Source: Moniliella sp. 'wahieum' (taxonomy: Eukaryota; Basidiomycota; Moniliellomycetes; Moniliellales; Moniliellaceae). From it: a DNA stretch of 64,000 nucleotides. The position numbers and the translations under genes are program-made. Numbering within the stretch: position 1 is the first letter of the stretch; each line of letters starts with the position of its first letter. Below are positions 48,636-60,835 of this stretch, in pieces. The stretch covers positions 382,001 to 446,000 of the forward strand of contig RSEE01000030.1 of assembly GCA_003971905.1 (NCBI GenBank), in the 5' to 3' direction. The notes under the pieces were generated by a model that was given only the letters and a program-made list of their open reading frames with translations, had not been told where the DNA came from and ran no database searches.

Positions 48636-50502
48636 ACGAAGAAGTGGGAACTGTATCCAGTCACCACCACCACACTGAGTCGGACTCTTTCCCCCCTCCC
48701 TTGCTCAAGAACCTCTTCTCCATCAAGACTCCGTCGACAATCTGCCGCAGTGGCGCAACGCGTGAACGACGCATCAGTGCATGACATGCTGGTATGGATA
48801 CCTGACGAACTGATGTTTCCTGTGTGCTGTTTCATCGCCCCATCAGAGCACCCTCTGAACACACAACACCGCTGTTTGATGATTGGTTTTGAGAACTCAG
48901 CGATGTGGACTCTGCATACGCACATATATTTGATGGTGGGCATGTGCAGCCCCCAACACACGGACTTTTTGAAGGGCATATGATATGCCCATGCACATGA
49001 TGCAGAGGAGCACGTACACCCTCTGCCGCCTTGAATATACCCTCTTTCCCATGTCCCATTGATGTTCTTCATGACCGCCGCCCGAACGTACTATAGTACT
49101 ATTGGAAAATAAGTGTGAACAGAACCCCATGTATAGTGTTTTGGTGGTACGCGCCACATTGGGCGTCGGTACGTCAGTACATATATGAGTCTGTTTGCCA
49201 CGGGTGAAGACGGGCCGAGGAACCGAGGAACCCTCCTGAGTTCATGCGCTTCATTTTTCTTCCTTTCGCCTCGAACGGGTCCATCCTGGTCCCCCTCAGG
49301 ACCCCCCCTCCCGATTCTGTGATCCTAGTCGGGCTGAGGAGCCCATGCCAAATGGCGTGTGGCCACGACGGCCGCGATCGAGGCTTGCCTACATTTTTGT
49401 ATCATAATCGCCCCTGCACAGCAGCAATATTCCCCCCCTCTGTTGTTGACCGCCGGTTCCCCAATCATCCCCGTTGTTTCCCTTTTCAGTTCAGGAGTTA
49501 AGCTGCAAGAAAGTCTGGAACAGGGTCATATGATAGACACAGCTGGTGGACATATGATATGTATCTAACCCGTCACAAGAGTGATGCCGAGAAGACGAGT
49601 GTTTGCTCTCAGCGCCACAGAGGGCGGGATGATGCGATGACGTTCACTGCACTATGCGGCATTCTTATCATCTACAGAACTTAAGGCTAGGACAGACGAA
49701 GACCTATTCACATATACCAACCTTATCATGTCTATCGGGCTCGCTCATCGGGCTCTCATTGAGCCGGCGTGTGCTGCTTTTTTGCTCTCCAACGGCACTG
49801 GTTCAAAGAAAAGTGACTATACACACTTCTCTTTCCTTTCAAAATCCAACTTCCTCCTCCGTTTCAGCCACAGGTTTCTTTTCCACCAGCTGTCCGGTTG
49901 CCGAAATGTGCCATGGGCGCAAGAAGACGCCACGCATTACCTATCGGTTGTATCCATGGCCTCCGCCGACGCGTGCTCCTAGGATCCTCAAGTGGGGGCG
50001 TATTAGGTTGGCGTTTTCAATCTTCGAAGCTCCAGGTCTAAGGTTCAAGTGGGTGAGGTAAGACAGAGGTGCCCCGGTGGGTCACGTGGTGCGGCGTGCG
50101 GCCAGTGTCGGCGGGGGGCGTGTGACGCGTGCGTATGAAATTACGGAACCTGCGAGTGACATCGCAGGCTGAGATCTGCGAGGCATGCACAGACACTCGC
50201 CGTCCAGTGCTGGGAAGCTTAGACCAAAGCGCTAAGCATCGATGATTGCTGGCTGAACCAGTGATCAAAGCTGAGGCGCAGCGCCGCCGGCTAATAATGG
50301 ACTAATTGCTGTTGTCCTCAGTTCACGACGTGCACGCTCCCCCTTTCGACTTGGGCTCAAGAGGTCCGTCGAGCTCACTCCTCTACTCGCCGTCCCACCC
50401 ACCAACCCTCCGGATCCGCTCTCCTTTCATCCGCATCTCTCTTACCTCTGGCTGCAACCCTCCCGCCTCCCCCCTGCTCCCATCCTGGTCCGCACCTCGG
50501 CC
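48636..50502. other. Intergenic
   Basis: No gene supported; scattered short open frames on both strands lack protein features. TATA-like ACATATATTTGATG near 48920 and ATACATATATGAGTC near 49170. TCATATGATA words at 49529-49535 and 49550-49558. Confidence 0.5.
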
Positions 50503-53500
50503 ATGTACTGGGACTGTGGGTCCGACCCAGCCACATTCGCCGCCATCGACGCGCTCCTGGGCCAGCCCAATGTGACCGTTGAGCAACTGCTGGATGAACC
50601 GGACGTGCTTCTAGCGACCAAGAACCAGCACCCACAGCTCGTCGCCTTCTGGTCCCAACCTGCCATCGCCGCTCGCCTCCTCGAGCACGTCCTTGGACGT
50701 GCCCCTCTCCCTCCACCCCCGGATCCCTCCCAGAGGGCAGGAAAAAGTCTTCTTCCGCTATCCTTACCTCGCCACCGAGATCCTTACCGCCGACGTGCCC
50801 CAATTTCCGCTGCACTCCTCGCCCACCCCGCCACCACCCTGCAGCCATTCTTTTCCGCAGCCTTGCCCTTCCGCCCACCCCCTGTAACCTCACCGCTGCC
50901 GTACCACAGCCACCCTTTTTTCCCAGCAGGTCCTGCCGCCGCAACGGCCTTCATCTCGTCCTCTTTCCCCTCACGTTTCCCCATCCCTCACTCCCCATTC
51001 TCCAAAATTCCAGGAGCTGGGCCCGGGATGGAACGTCCTACTCTCCTATGGAGCCCGCGTCATTGCCCACCTTTGGACACAATCGCACAGAAGTTCGTAT
51101 GGAGTTGTGTGCCCTACAGTCCTCGGTCGCTAACGTTATTTCGGTGTGAAGACTACTGAATTCCTTCAAGCTCAGCCATACCTTGTGCAGCGTCTGGCAG
51201 CCAACGCTGAATCGCCCGTAGTGGCCGACTTGATTTTTCGCATCATCGAGGTCGACTCGGACCTTACTGTTGAAGGAGCGAGCGGAGACATGATTCGGTG
51301 GTTCTCGCAGCACCGTGGTGCCCACTTTGGTTGCGCTCCTATCCTCTGCTCACAGTTGCACAGTGCACAACAATGTTGCTGGGTTACTCAGGAACATTAT
51401 CGATTGCTGTGGGCCCGGCTTGGCGGCCATGCAGCAAGAGGGGTTGTCCCCGACAGTGAATCGGACCTACGCCCGGTTCCGTCCGGCGAAATCAATGCGT
51501 TGGTGCGTGATCTGGCCTCGCCCGAGGTAGCCGACATGCTCGTATTGGTTATGCTTGACGAGTTTTCGGATGAGGATGCTCCCCATACGTTGTCCCCAAC
51601 GCCTGAAGTCCCAGAGAAAAGTACTGCCAAGCCAGCCCTGCAATCGGAGGAATCCTCCCTTCAAACAACAACTGCTCAGATTGACTCGCCCTCTGAACAG
51701 GAGGAGGCGCCTCCACCGAGGGCTCCCCGAGTGCCCAAGACCCCGCAGACGATATCCAGCGCGCTTGTATCTTCGGTGGAGATTCTGATTGAGCTCATTC
51801 GCAAGAACAACTCGGACTACTTTGAACAGAACTTGTTCCAATTTCTCCGCCAGACCATTATCGTTCACCAGCAAACCCTGGCACCGTCGATCAGAACGTC
51901 CGGTACAGACACCTTCTTGTGATTCATCTCCAGCGTTTCCTCCATACGCGGCTCCCTCGTCTACATCGGCCGATTCGGACGACTTATCGCCCGAGGAGGT
52001 AATAGAAATGGACCAGGTGGTGCGGCAGGCAGCTCAAGAGATGGGGATCGTGCACTTCGGGCCTCTCTTGCGCTCCGTCTCACTCCGCCTCCATGATTTG
52101 CAGAGAATTGTGCTCCTTCCTCATCAGAGGGTGGGCCTGGAGGAATCCTCGTCTACGGAGGGCATGGGTGACCAAGCCGAGTCTACCTCTCCCACGGCTG
52201 GGGTGCTGACGATACCCTGCTCTTGAAGGCGAGTGCCACTACGCCTTTGACGATGGAGCGATACCGGGTGCGAACTTTACGCCGAGCTTCTGCACTGCTC
52301 CAACATGGCTCTCCTCAATCGTCCCCCCGGTTCCGGACCGCAGTATGATCCCATCACGGGTGCTCTGCAGGGCGGCCTTGATGGGTTCCAGTCCTTGACC
52401 GATGCTCTCAACATGGCCCACTCTGACTCGGACGTTCAAATTGAGGAAGCGCCTTCAATGCTTCAAGAAGATAGTTTGACTTTCGTCGAGGCGACCACAC
52501 CTCTGATGCGCACTACCGACCTAGCATCTCCCTCGTCTTCGGTTGCCCGAGGCACCTCCTTCTCGACCGATGGCCCATCATCTCCGAGAGTGTGGGAAGA
52601 ATCGACGGTTGGAACGACTGCCCCGCCAGGTACTGAAGAGACCAAACCAGTTTCGTATGAGGGGCTTATCTGGGACCACCGCCTAGCTCTCCGGGCACGG
52701 CTCAAATCCATTTCGGTCCCTGTGCCCGACGGGTTGGTTGTTGGGGATTTGCTCAAGGAGCGCTTCATTTCCTTGGGCGTGCCCAATACGCTTCTTGATC
52801 TCTTCTTCATTTACCCGTGGAACAATCTGCTGCACAACGTGGTATATGACGTCGTGCAGCAGTGCTTCAATACGCGTTTGACTGCCAGCCCGGTGGACCA
52901 GGGGGACGGGGACCCCCCCAAGCCCCTTGAGAACGAGCAGCCAACATCCTCGAATGGGTTTGGCCATTTTGGCCCGGACCTGAGGCCTATTCCGCACGGC
53001 CAGTACAACCGTGCCCTGGCCTTGGAACTTTTAGGCAAAGCAGACCTTTGTGGGCTAATCGTGCATGGCCACAAGGTCAATGACATTTCTGAAGCGGGGC
53101 CCCGCAGAATGCGGTTAGGCTTTATGGGGCACCTCAACTTGATCGCCGACGAAGTGGTCAAGGCGTTGCAAAAGTATCCCCGTTCGCTGGGTGTGCCATT
53201 GAGGGAGGAATATGGCATCACCCGTCATTCTTCCGAGTGGCATTCTCTGGTGGAGAAGCTTCGTATGGCCCAAGGACCCGCAGAATTAGCCGGCCCATGT
53301 CCCACGGTCCCTTGCTCAATGTCGAGTGACTTTGAGGAAGATGAGCTGGAGCACTCATCCCAGGTTATTGGCTCCTTTGATGATTACGACGAAGCTGACG
53401 ATGGCGTCGCATGGGCCGCTAACGTTCGTCGACAACATTCGCCGCGACTGCTTGGCGTTCCCGTCGTACGGAGGGTGAGGCCGATGGAGCAGAGGGCTAC

Positions 53501-54100
53501 CGAGACCCCTTCTCCGACCCCATGACCGCGGCAGACTGGGACGCCGAATTTCAACAACAAACGCAAGAACAAGATGAACGTAATGCTGCCTTCCAAAACC
53601 GTATTTCTTCCGATGGATCGACGAGCGAAAGCGAGGAGAGCCTGTCGGACGACAGTTCGTCCGATTCGGATGAGGATGGCTATGCCCCGTTTGTCGACCT
53701 CCTAAACCCTCGTGCTCGGGCCAGTGTCTTGCTCCGCCAACAGCGTCAATCGCACATGGCCCCTGAACCGGCTCCTCGTCCCCTCTCGCCCGTGGGCACC
53801 TCCCCCATCTTGATTCCTCGCCCCCACCGTCGTCGGTCGTCAGCGACCAGTTCGTCGGGTTCGAGTCTTGAGTTGGTGGCTGATCCTCATTCCCCACTGG
53901 GGCCAGGGGTGGACCGCGAATCTACTGTGGATGTATGTGCGGGACCCCCTTGCCACCTGACCAAAGCTGACATTTTGTTACAGGACCACGGTGCTTTAGT
54001 TCGCACATTCGACCAGGGTCTGGAGCCAAGACGAATCCAAGTCCCATTGGACGATGTGGCGCTCGCCTTGTCAGAAGCCGAACACATGGCCCTCTCCTGA
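50503..54100 (+). CDS. SAPS-domain Sit4/PP6 phosphatase-associated protein
   Basis: A regulatory partner of the Sit4 (PP6) phosphatase in the SAP185/SAP190 family, linked to G1 progression and TOR signalling. The ATG at 50503 begins MYWDCGSDPATFAAIDALLG, then VTVEQLLDEPDVLLATKNQHPQLVAFW. After a frame break near 50695 comes GQEKVFFRYPYLATEILTAD. The next part (about 50840-51140) is scrambled and probably holds an intron ending at TTCCAG before 51022. Then TTEFLQAQPYLVQRLAANAE, VADLIFRIIEVDS, the long SAPS helical core to LIELIRKNNSDYFEQNLFQFL (about 51785), and FISLGVPNTLLDLFFIYPWNNLLHNVVYDVVQQCF (about 52770). The C-terminus is acidic and Ser-rich (SESEESLSDDSSSDSDEDG). Further breaks near 51330, 51450, 51920, 52230 and 53500. 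Family call firm, orthologue within the family unresolved. Confidence 0.88.
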
Positions 54101-54777
54101 AAGGTTGGCCCTGGGATGAAGCCGATGTGGCTCACCTCAGAGGGTTTTATCTATTTTCGTGTTATCCTTCTGCTTCGCGTGGTGATCTAGGCGATATGCC
54201 GCTACCGTCTCTGGCGGCGGCCTGATCTCATCTTGATGCAGATCTGTCTGGGCTAGGCTTCAAAATGTACAGCGCCAGCTTTATGATAAGCGCGAGACCA
54301 ACAGTCGACGTCGACATGCCACTTGGAGAGAAGAGTGAAATTCCGTACGGGCTCTCAATCCTTCCTTCTCGGTTGCCTCCCAGTTGCCCAAGTTGATATG
54401 TTCTACGTCGAAAGTACAAGGACGGGGAGGCAACCAATGTCCCCTTCCCACCAAGAAATAGGGGCCCGGAAGGCCACGAGGGGCATGTCGGAGATGCTCA
54501 AGCGCGGAGGAGCAAGGCCGGGAGGGGAGGGCATGGGCGATAATTTTGTAGCAAAACCAAAGCATGAGAGCTGCGTCGCCGGCATGGGCTTGAGACACTC
54601 CAAAACCCATATACGCACAAGCCATATCTACCCATCTACCCCAGTAGGTAATGCCACTCGACTGGGAACTTCTGACAGAACCGATCTCCCAATCAAAGCC
54701 GGGTATACTAAACAGAAACAAGAGTATGACCATAACACATGGAATTTTCGGGGAATGGAGAGGTAAGTGCAGTCCAC
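54101..54777. other. Intergenic between convergent SAPS gene and RPS3
   Basis: Shared 3' region. A 224-codon minus-strand frame (54281-54955) and a 147-codon plus-strand frame overlap here without protein features. No gene supported. Confidence 0.5.
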
Positions 54778-55588
54778 TTAAGCCTCGACGGGAGCAGCCT
54801 CGGCCGGAGCAGCCTCGGGAGCGATGGCGGCAGCTGGGGGCGCAAGGTAGGACACCGAAGAGGGCTGGGTAACCTCGACCTCGGCCTTGGGCTCGAGAAT
54901 GGTGACGGCGTCGGGAAGGGGGAAAGGCTTGCCAGCGCGGCCAGTGGGGTCCCACGCATGCATGATCTTGACCTTGATGCCAAGCACACCCTGCTTCATG
55001 AGCACGTGGCGAACAGCAATGTCGACATAGTCCTTGTGGGGCTGGCCAGTGTGGATCATGAAGCCGTCAGTGAACTTCATCGCCTTGGCACGAGCGGCAC
55101 GCAGCTTGCCCGAAACAATGACCTCGCAGCCCTTGGCGCCCGACTCCATCACGTAGCGGAGCACACCGTACGCAGCACGGCGCACGGCAAGACCGCCAAG
55201 CAGCTTGAAGCGGAGCGACTCGCATTGAGCCGTAGCGTGCAGGCCACGGTTCTCAATCTTCTCGGCGTAGAGCTCGAGCGAGTTGTCCGGGAAGCGGAAG
55301 CGCTTCTGGACGAGCGCGGTGAGCTCGCGAATGCGGCGGCCACGCTCACCGAGCACGAGCTGAGTGTGGGTGGCGCGGATGATGATCTCAGTTGTAGCCT
55401 GGGTCACCCGGATCTCGCAGCCCGAGTAGCCCTCCTCCGAGAGCTCGCGGGTGAAGAACTCGTTGAGTTCGGCGGCGAAAACGCCGTCAGCGACAAACTG
55501 AGGAAACCCCCGGTCAGAATCAGCACCTCGTTCGATATCTGGGAGGTATACACACCTTGCGCGCCTTGGAGCCGACAACGTTGGGCAT
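54778..55588 (-). CDS. RPS3: 40S ribosomal protein S3 (uS3)
   Basis: Core of the mRNA entry channel of the 40S subunit. Start ATG at 55588 ([11 protein letters not shown]); the 58-bp intron 55498-55555 joins it to [20 protein letters not shown]. The KH domain is clear ([40 protein letters not shown]), followed by [40 protein letters not shown] and [40 protein letters not shown]. The tail is Ala/Glu/Pro-rich, ending EAAPVEA. Length (about 250) is normal and there is no frame break. A perfect AACCCTA-type inverted repeat lies 80 bp upstream of the ATG. Confidence 0.97.
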
Positions 55589-55667
55589 ATTGACGCTTGG
55601 TGAAGGTGTGACAACGATCAGACTGCGTGGCTGAATCGGTGCTTGCCTAACGTCAACTACTGGCAGA

Positions 55668-55687
55668 TAGGGTTGGGAACAACCCTA
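55668..55687. promoter_or_regulatory. Perfect telobox inverted repeat in the RPS3 promoter
   Basis: TAGGGTTG (55668-55675), GGAA spacer, CAACCCTA (55680-55687): 8-bp arms, no mismatch. It lies 80 bp from the RPS3 ATG on one side and about 85 bp from a TATA box pointing the other way. The same AACCCTA core is paired in the RACK1 promoter. Confidence 0.75.
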
Positions 55688-55772
55688 CTCTAATATTGGC
55701 GCTTGCCGCAGCAGGGCAGGTTTTGCTTGCGATTGCAGTAGGCTGAACGTTTATGTTTCAGTGTTTTTTCGC

Positions 55773-55778
55773 TATAAA
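55773..55778 (+). promoter_or_regulatory. TATA box pointing away from RPS3
   Basis: TATAAA in TTCGCTATAAATCGGG, followed about 55 bases later by an exon-intron-like junction (CTTG then GTAAGT at about 55832). It suggests a divergent transcript sharing the telobox element. Confidence 0.5.
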
Positions 55779-55967
55779 TCGGGTGCAAGCAAGCTCGCCT
55801 GACGAGTTTTTCCATCCACCACGACTAGCTTGGTAAGTCTGCCACCCTTGCACACCGGCTGGGATGACAGGCGCAGGAAAGATCGCGTTCATCGCATCTA
55901 AGCGCCCACTTAACTGGCACCTCCACGTTGATTCAAGGATTGCTTCCTTTCCAGGAGGCGGGCATTG

Positions 55968-56384
55968 ATGCCGTTACTCTGGATTCTGAGCCGTCATTGC
56001 GTGCACACCTGACTATGACGAAAGCGACTAACCTTATTGTTTTGTCATGCAGAATCCCATCTCTCCGCACGAGATCCACCTGTTTTGTCAGCATTGCCAG
56101 TCCGTTACACCCCTGTTGAGCCTTAAGAGCACTGTACCGGTCCTCCTTACCCTTTCGTTGCCTCGGGCAAGGATTGGGTAAGGTTCAAGGACGGCGGCTA
56201 CCCCACCTTGGTGAGGGTGGCCGTAAAAGACGGTCAGCACTTGTGTCATACTCAACAAGACGAACGTCCGTATGGATTTGCTTGCCCTTGTGGCGGCGCC
56301 TGGGCCCACGTGATTTTGCTCTTGAGCTGGTCAACTCACGGGCCTGGGCGCCTGTGCAAGTCCTTCGGCACATTTCATCGATGA
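55968..56384 (+). CDS. Possible small Cys-rich protein divergent from RPS3
   Basis: Tentative. A leader intron could run from GTAAGT (about 55832) to CCTTTCCAG (ending 55954), leaving the ATG at 55968 (MPLLWILSRHC). A second intron (56001-56052, branch GACTAAC, acceptor TGCAG) leads to NPISPHEIHLFCQHCQ. One lost T near 56159 would join LTLSF to ASGKDWVRFKDGGYPTLVRV, then AVKDGQHLCHTQQDERPYGF and ACPCGGAWAHVILLLSW. The two pairs CxxC and CPCG plus CH suggest a zinc-binding fold. I do not recognise the family. A non-coding transcript is a fair alternative. Confidence 0.3.
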
Positions 56385-56809
56385 ATTTCCTGTACATTAC
56401 TTCTGAGAATGACACACAGTAGCAGTAGGTGTAACAGTGACGCCCTCGAGACGTGTAGCATGGAGTAGTAGGAAGATCCTTGTGTGGCTTCTCCCTTGAT
56501 GCATGATGCATGATGGACGGTGGGGCCGCTGAGGCTCCAGCCTGTAACCTTCTGGACTGGGCAGCTCTTGTGGGTGCGGTAGCTCAAGCAGATACCAAAT
56601 GGGGACAACGGTATGGTTACGTAAGCGGTGCGTTGCCTTCGGCCTTTTTGCGCCCTGTCCCGCCTGGCCAGCCCGATTGGGTCGAAGTGGTGGCGCGCTA
56701 GCCGCGAGCAGCTCAGAATTCGATCAACGTATCGACACGTGCCTGCCAGGTGCGCAAGAGAGAGGCTTCCGCCTGCGTCCGCTCTGTCCTTTTCCAGCGT
56801 CCCCCCTCC
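56385..56809. other. Intergenic: promoter of the RMD1-like gene
   Basis: GATGCATGATGCATGATGG at 56499-56517 is an ATGCAT tandem like those at 33.5 kb. Otherwise no gene supported. Confidence 0.5.
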
Positions 56810-58395
56810 ATGTCGGCCAAGCCTAAAGGCGTGGGCGTTAAGCCGCGTCCTGGCCCCCAGCGCTCGACCAAGGCGCTCGGAAAACTCAAGATCTTGCCTG
56901 ATGGAGCGGACGTTTCCGACAGCTCGCAGCCGCAGCCCCAACTCCGCGACACTAACCTGTCGCCCGACGATGATAGCAGCGACGACCAGGACGACAATGA
57001 CGAGCTGTCAGACAGCAGGCCTTCCTCGATCGCATCCCAGAGGGTTCCATGCGTCGCGATGCCCGCCGCCTGACTCGCAAAGCCCGAGCGGAGCTCCCTC
57101 GTGTTACTGCTTATTCCACGGCAACCTCCTATCGCATGAACGATCTTGTTTCCTGGCTCACCGCGCGCAAGACGACCCACCAGACCAACCCGATGACATT
57201 CGACGAGTGTGTCTATTCCACCTACACGTACAAAAACATGCAAGATCTCATTGTGGGTGCCAATAAGCCTCATCCCCACGCTGCACCCACGCCCAGTTTG
57301 GATGACCGTCAGCCACCCCGGCGTCCTCGTCCACCTCCCCGGCCTCCACGCACTGGCGATCTTCTGGGAATCCCAGAACTAAGCGAGGAAGCTGAGGCGG
57401 AGGCGGAGGCGGAAGCGGAAATGGAAGCTGACTTGGCGAACGAAATGAGCAAGTTCCGCAGTGGTCATGCGACCGATTCGGCTACCGAGAGTGGAACAGA
57501 ACACGAGGCAAATGGCATCGGCAATGGGCAGGCACGCGCTCTTGCGATGGCTAAGGCATCACAACAGGCCATCAAACAGGTGACTGAGGAAGCGGGAGAC
57601 CGTTTGGAACATGCGCGGCGCCGTCGCCGCGAGCGTTTCGCGGTCGACAACCATGTCCCGAGGTCTTTTTTATGGAGTATGGAGCGGTGGTCATTTGGGG
57701 TATGACAGAGCAGAGGAACATCGCTTGCTTCGGGAAATCCGGCGGTTTGAGGTGGAGCGTGCGGCACCAGATGACATTGAGTCGGAGGACCTGAACTGGT
57801 ACTTGGCCGACTACTCCCGCATCTATAATGATGTGATTACGCTGCGCAAGGGAAGCGGCTATATGACCAAGCTTTCGCTCTCGCATGCTCTGGCCCAGTC
57901 GACCAAGATCTCGTTTTTTGAGGGGGTGATCGATAACACAATCGACTCAACCAAGGACATTCCTCAATCAATCGCGGAGAGTGGTACGATTGGACTGCCA
58001 CCGAAGGACATTATGAAGCAGATCGGTCATCTGTTCATCCTGCGTATGAATCTTCACCTTGTCGGCTCCATTGTCGACTCTCCCGAAATCTTTTGGTCAC
58101 AGCCCGACTTGGAACCACTCTACTCGGCGGCTCGCTCCTACCTTGAAATTCCCCAGCGAATCGACCTGCTCAACACGCCGTGGAGGTGCTGCAAGACATG
58201 CTTCAACTGCTGAAAGACCAGGTCAGCACAGTTCATTCGGAATGGCTGGAAATCATTGTCATTGTGCTCATTACCGGGGAGATTGTGCTTGGTTGCGCAA
58301 CTAGTACGTTGATTCCTTTGTAATTGTTGCCGGTTCCGGAATCCTGACCTCTCTTCATGGCTCTTACAGTGTTCGTTGACCTATACTTTGAGTAA
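56810..58395 (+). CDS. RMD1/DUF155 family membrane protein
   Basis: Belongs to the Rmd1/Rmd8/RMND1 (DUF155) family; members are mitochondrial or vacuolar membrane proteins, and molecular function is not settled. The ATG at 56810 gives MSAKPKGVGVKPRPGPQRST. An acidic N-terminus is followed by TAYSTATSYRMNDLVSWL and an (EA)n run at 57385-57425. The DUF155 core is VPEVFFMEYGAVVIWGMTE, ERAAPDDIESEDLNWYLADY and IYNDVITLRKGSGYMTKLSL, then SHALAQSTKISFFEGVIDNT, HLFILRMNLHLVGSIVDSPE, IFWSQPDLEPLYSAARSYLEI and a conserved coil VEVLQDMLQLLKDQVS. A C-terminal TM follows (WLEIIVIVLITGEIVLGC), with a 66-bp intron (58304-58369) before MFVDLYFE. Frame breaks at about 57045, 57660, 57715 and 58178. Confidence 0.9.
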
Positions 58396-59081
58396 AGCAA
58401 GAGGCGAGTTATTACTTTCTGCTGTATACCTATCACTTATCCCCCCTACTCGCTTCTTGCCACATTTGACTTGTAAGCCGTGCATTTCGTGCCGGGCCCC
58501 GAAAGCGAGTTATGATGCTGGGCTCTGGCGCGACTCTGTACCGGAAACGGCTGGCTGCGATGGGGGGCATCTCATTTCCAAACATCTACCTCTGGATGTG
58601 TTCGATCACTGTTGCCTTCGGACGAAGAGTATAGGGAACTCTAGCGTGCCGGCCGTCGGCTGCTCGAGAGAGGATTCAGTTCGTATAGCCACTGGAGCCA
58701 CTTATGAAAATAGACGTGCATCAAATACCGCGGTGGCAACCGGAGCATAATGCCTGCGCCAACCCGCTCGATCGAGAACGATGCCGGTACAGCTGCCCCC
58801 TCCCACAAGTACCGCACATGAGGATGTTTTTCCTCTTCTCCCTCCTTCTTTGTTTCTTTATGCCCTGGCTATTCTTCACGGTACAAAACCGGTCCTGCTG
58901 CAGATCAAGTGTCCCAGAAATGCGCCTCCAGACGGAAGTGTAGGCGGCTGCAGGTGCGTGTCATGTAATTGCATATGGACACAGTCCTAATGTGCTGGTG
59001 CATCCTTTCCCATTTCCCGGCTTCTAACTCATGGGGGGTGCATGCAAGCTTGCATCCGAACCACCACCCCAGCGTCACAAC
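58396..59081. other. Intergenic
   Basis: No gene supported. A hydrophobic frame at about 58815-58870 (MFFLFSLLLCFFMPWLFF) is isolated in low-complexity T/C-rich sequence and I do not call it. Confidence 0.4.
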
Positions 59082-60525
59082 ATGGCGAACCCCTCTGCCT
59101 CCCCCGTCCCCTCGCCGGTATCCGAGCCAGATGGCGAACACTGCCTCCCCGTCCCTGGAGCCAACTCTTTCATTGGGTGAGGAAGTCGCCGTTGGCTTCG
59201 CCCTCAGCGGCCCCCTCCCATGTTGGTTCTGGCCAGCATTATGATACTGCATCTGCGATAGCACCAACAACCCACCCTCCCAGGGCGAAGCGAGCTCCTG
59301 CAATTGCTTTGCACTTGCTTTTTAACTTTCGACGACCCCAACGGCAGGAGGATGCCCATGCGATTCAAGCTGAAATGTATGCCTGCGATGGAACAGCAAC
59401 TCTCCCAGCAGTATCTTCATACGCGCCCTTCATTATGCTCCCGCTCTCTTGGGGCTCCAAAGCTATGCGTAAGACACTGACTCCCAATCATATGCAGGGA
59501 AAAGGAGCAGGACGACGGAATGGGACCACGTCGGAAAGGCAAGGGTCCGGGGTAGGTTTCCTGGACAGCACACTGTGGGACCCTTGGCTGACATATCGCG
59601 TCGTCGTATATGTGGCCGTTACCAGTTCCTCCGCAGGAGAAAGGCAGGAGATTGTCCTCATATGGAGGCTTACCCGAGGATGCAGTTGGTCTCGGTGCCC
59701 GCAGAGATGATTGTGGGGCTGGATACGTCACCTATTCGGTTTTGTCCAGTCAGACTCATCCGATGCCTCACGAGAGAACCCCTTTGTTCAATGTGTCTCC
59801 CCGGCTTGATTTGGCGGGGCGGACCACACCACCTACGCCATCCTCTGAGCGCAACTCGGCATCTACTGTTCTCACCTCACTTGCAGCTCTACCAAGCCCC
59901 GCCCCCCTCTCCCTCATGAATGTTTCGAGGCCCGGCCCACCTGCTGCGCCACTTCAAGGACAACCACCAGATCAGCATAGTATGCATTCGAGGAGAAAGG
60001 GTGTCGACTCTGCTGTGTCCTCATCCCCACCATTGTCTTCTCAGTCCTCGACTGTCCAAACAGTTCAGAGGGGACACGCCACCGTCCATCATCAATGACC
60101 GAAGTGAAGAACTTAGAGGTACCTCAACACTCTCGCACCTTCTTCCCGTTGTGTGTGCCCCCCCTTGTTGCAAGGATACCCGCCGCAAGAGTTTTCTACG
60201 AAAAGAGAACACACCACTCATCCTTGCCGGCACGTTTGTACGCAGAGGGAGAGGGGGTAATAGCCCCTCAGAACCAGCCCGATGCCTTTCCACTCAATCG
60301 CCTTCGGCCCCAAGCAATGTTACAACATCTGCCGCGGGAGGGATGGGGTACTTCTGTTCGGCCATACCATCCGACCATCGTGCCGACCGGCATGGTGCTG
60401 ATTCCCAACTTTCTCGTAAGGCCAGCACAGCGGAATCTCACCCATCCTCGTTTCCGAAAGTGGTGTTATCCCCTCTTCCCTTCACCTCCACCCACCTATG
60501 CCAGACCTTGTCAGGAAGGTGTTGA
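59082..60525 (+). CDS. Unrecognised low-complexity protein, fragmented
   Basis: Tentative. The ATG at 59082 opens MANPSASPVPSPVSEPDGEH; after a slip near 59175 the frame reads KSPLASPSAAPSHVGSGQHY and PPRAKRAPAIALHLLFNFRR. From about 59620 another frame reads GGLPEDAVGLGARRDDCG and YVTYSVLSSQTHPMPHERT, then Pro/Ser-rich sequence (RTTPPTPSSERNSASTVLTS) to about 60080, and another from 60180 to 60520 (RKSFLRKENTPLILAGTFVR). All are Ser/Pro-rich and probably disordered. No domain is recognisable, and the end could be 60525 or 60667 depending on frame. Confidence 0.3.
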
Positions 60526-60835
60526 AGGCGACGCATTTATATCAAGACCGAAACCGACGAACTGTTGCTCCCAGACTACCTCCCACCCTCATTTGCATAC
60601 TTCTCTCTTGCTACCACACAAGGATCAATACCAGACCTGTAATTTCCCACTAATGTCCATTTATTGATGAGGGCATGGCCATTGGGACCAGCCAAGCCTC
60701 CATATACGTGTCATCACCTTGTCATTGAATCGTGGTAAACAGCGTCCATTTTGCGCTCGGGAGAGGGGTGAATATATATATAGCTGTGTGCTCTTGTCGT
60801 TGGGTCCGCACCGCTTTTGCCATGTAGATGTGGCA
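60526..60835. other. Intergenic between convergent genes
   Basis: Contains TGAATATATATATAGC near 60768. No gene supported. Confidence 0.4.

Noticed and set aside
58815-58900. Hydrophobic frame MFFLFSLLLCFFMPWLFF as a membrane peptide
   Set aside because: Isolated in T/C-rich sequence with no surrounding coding signal.
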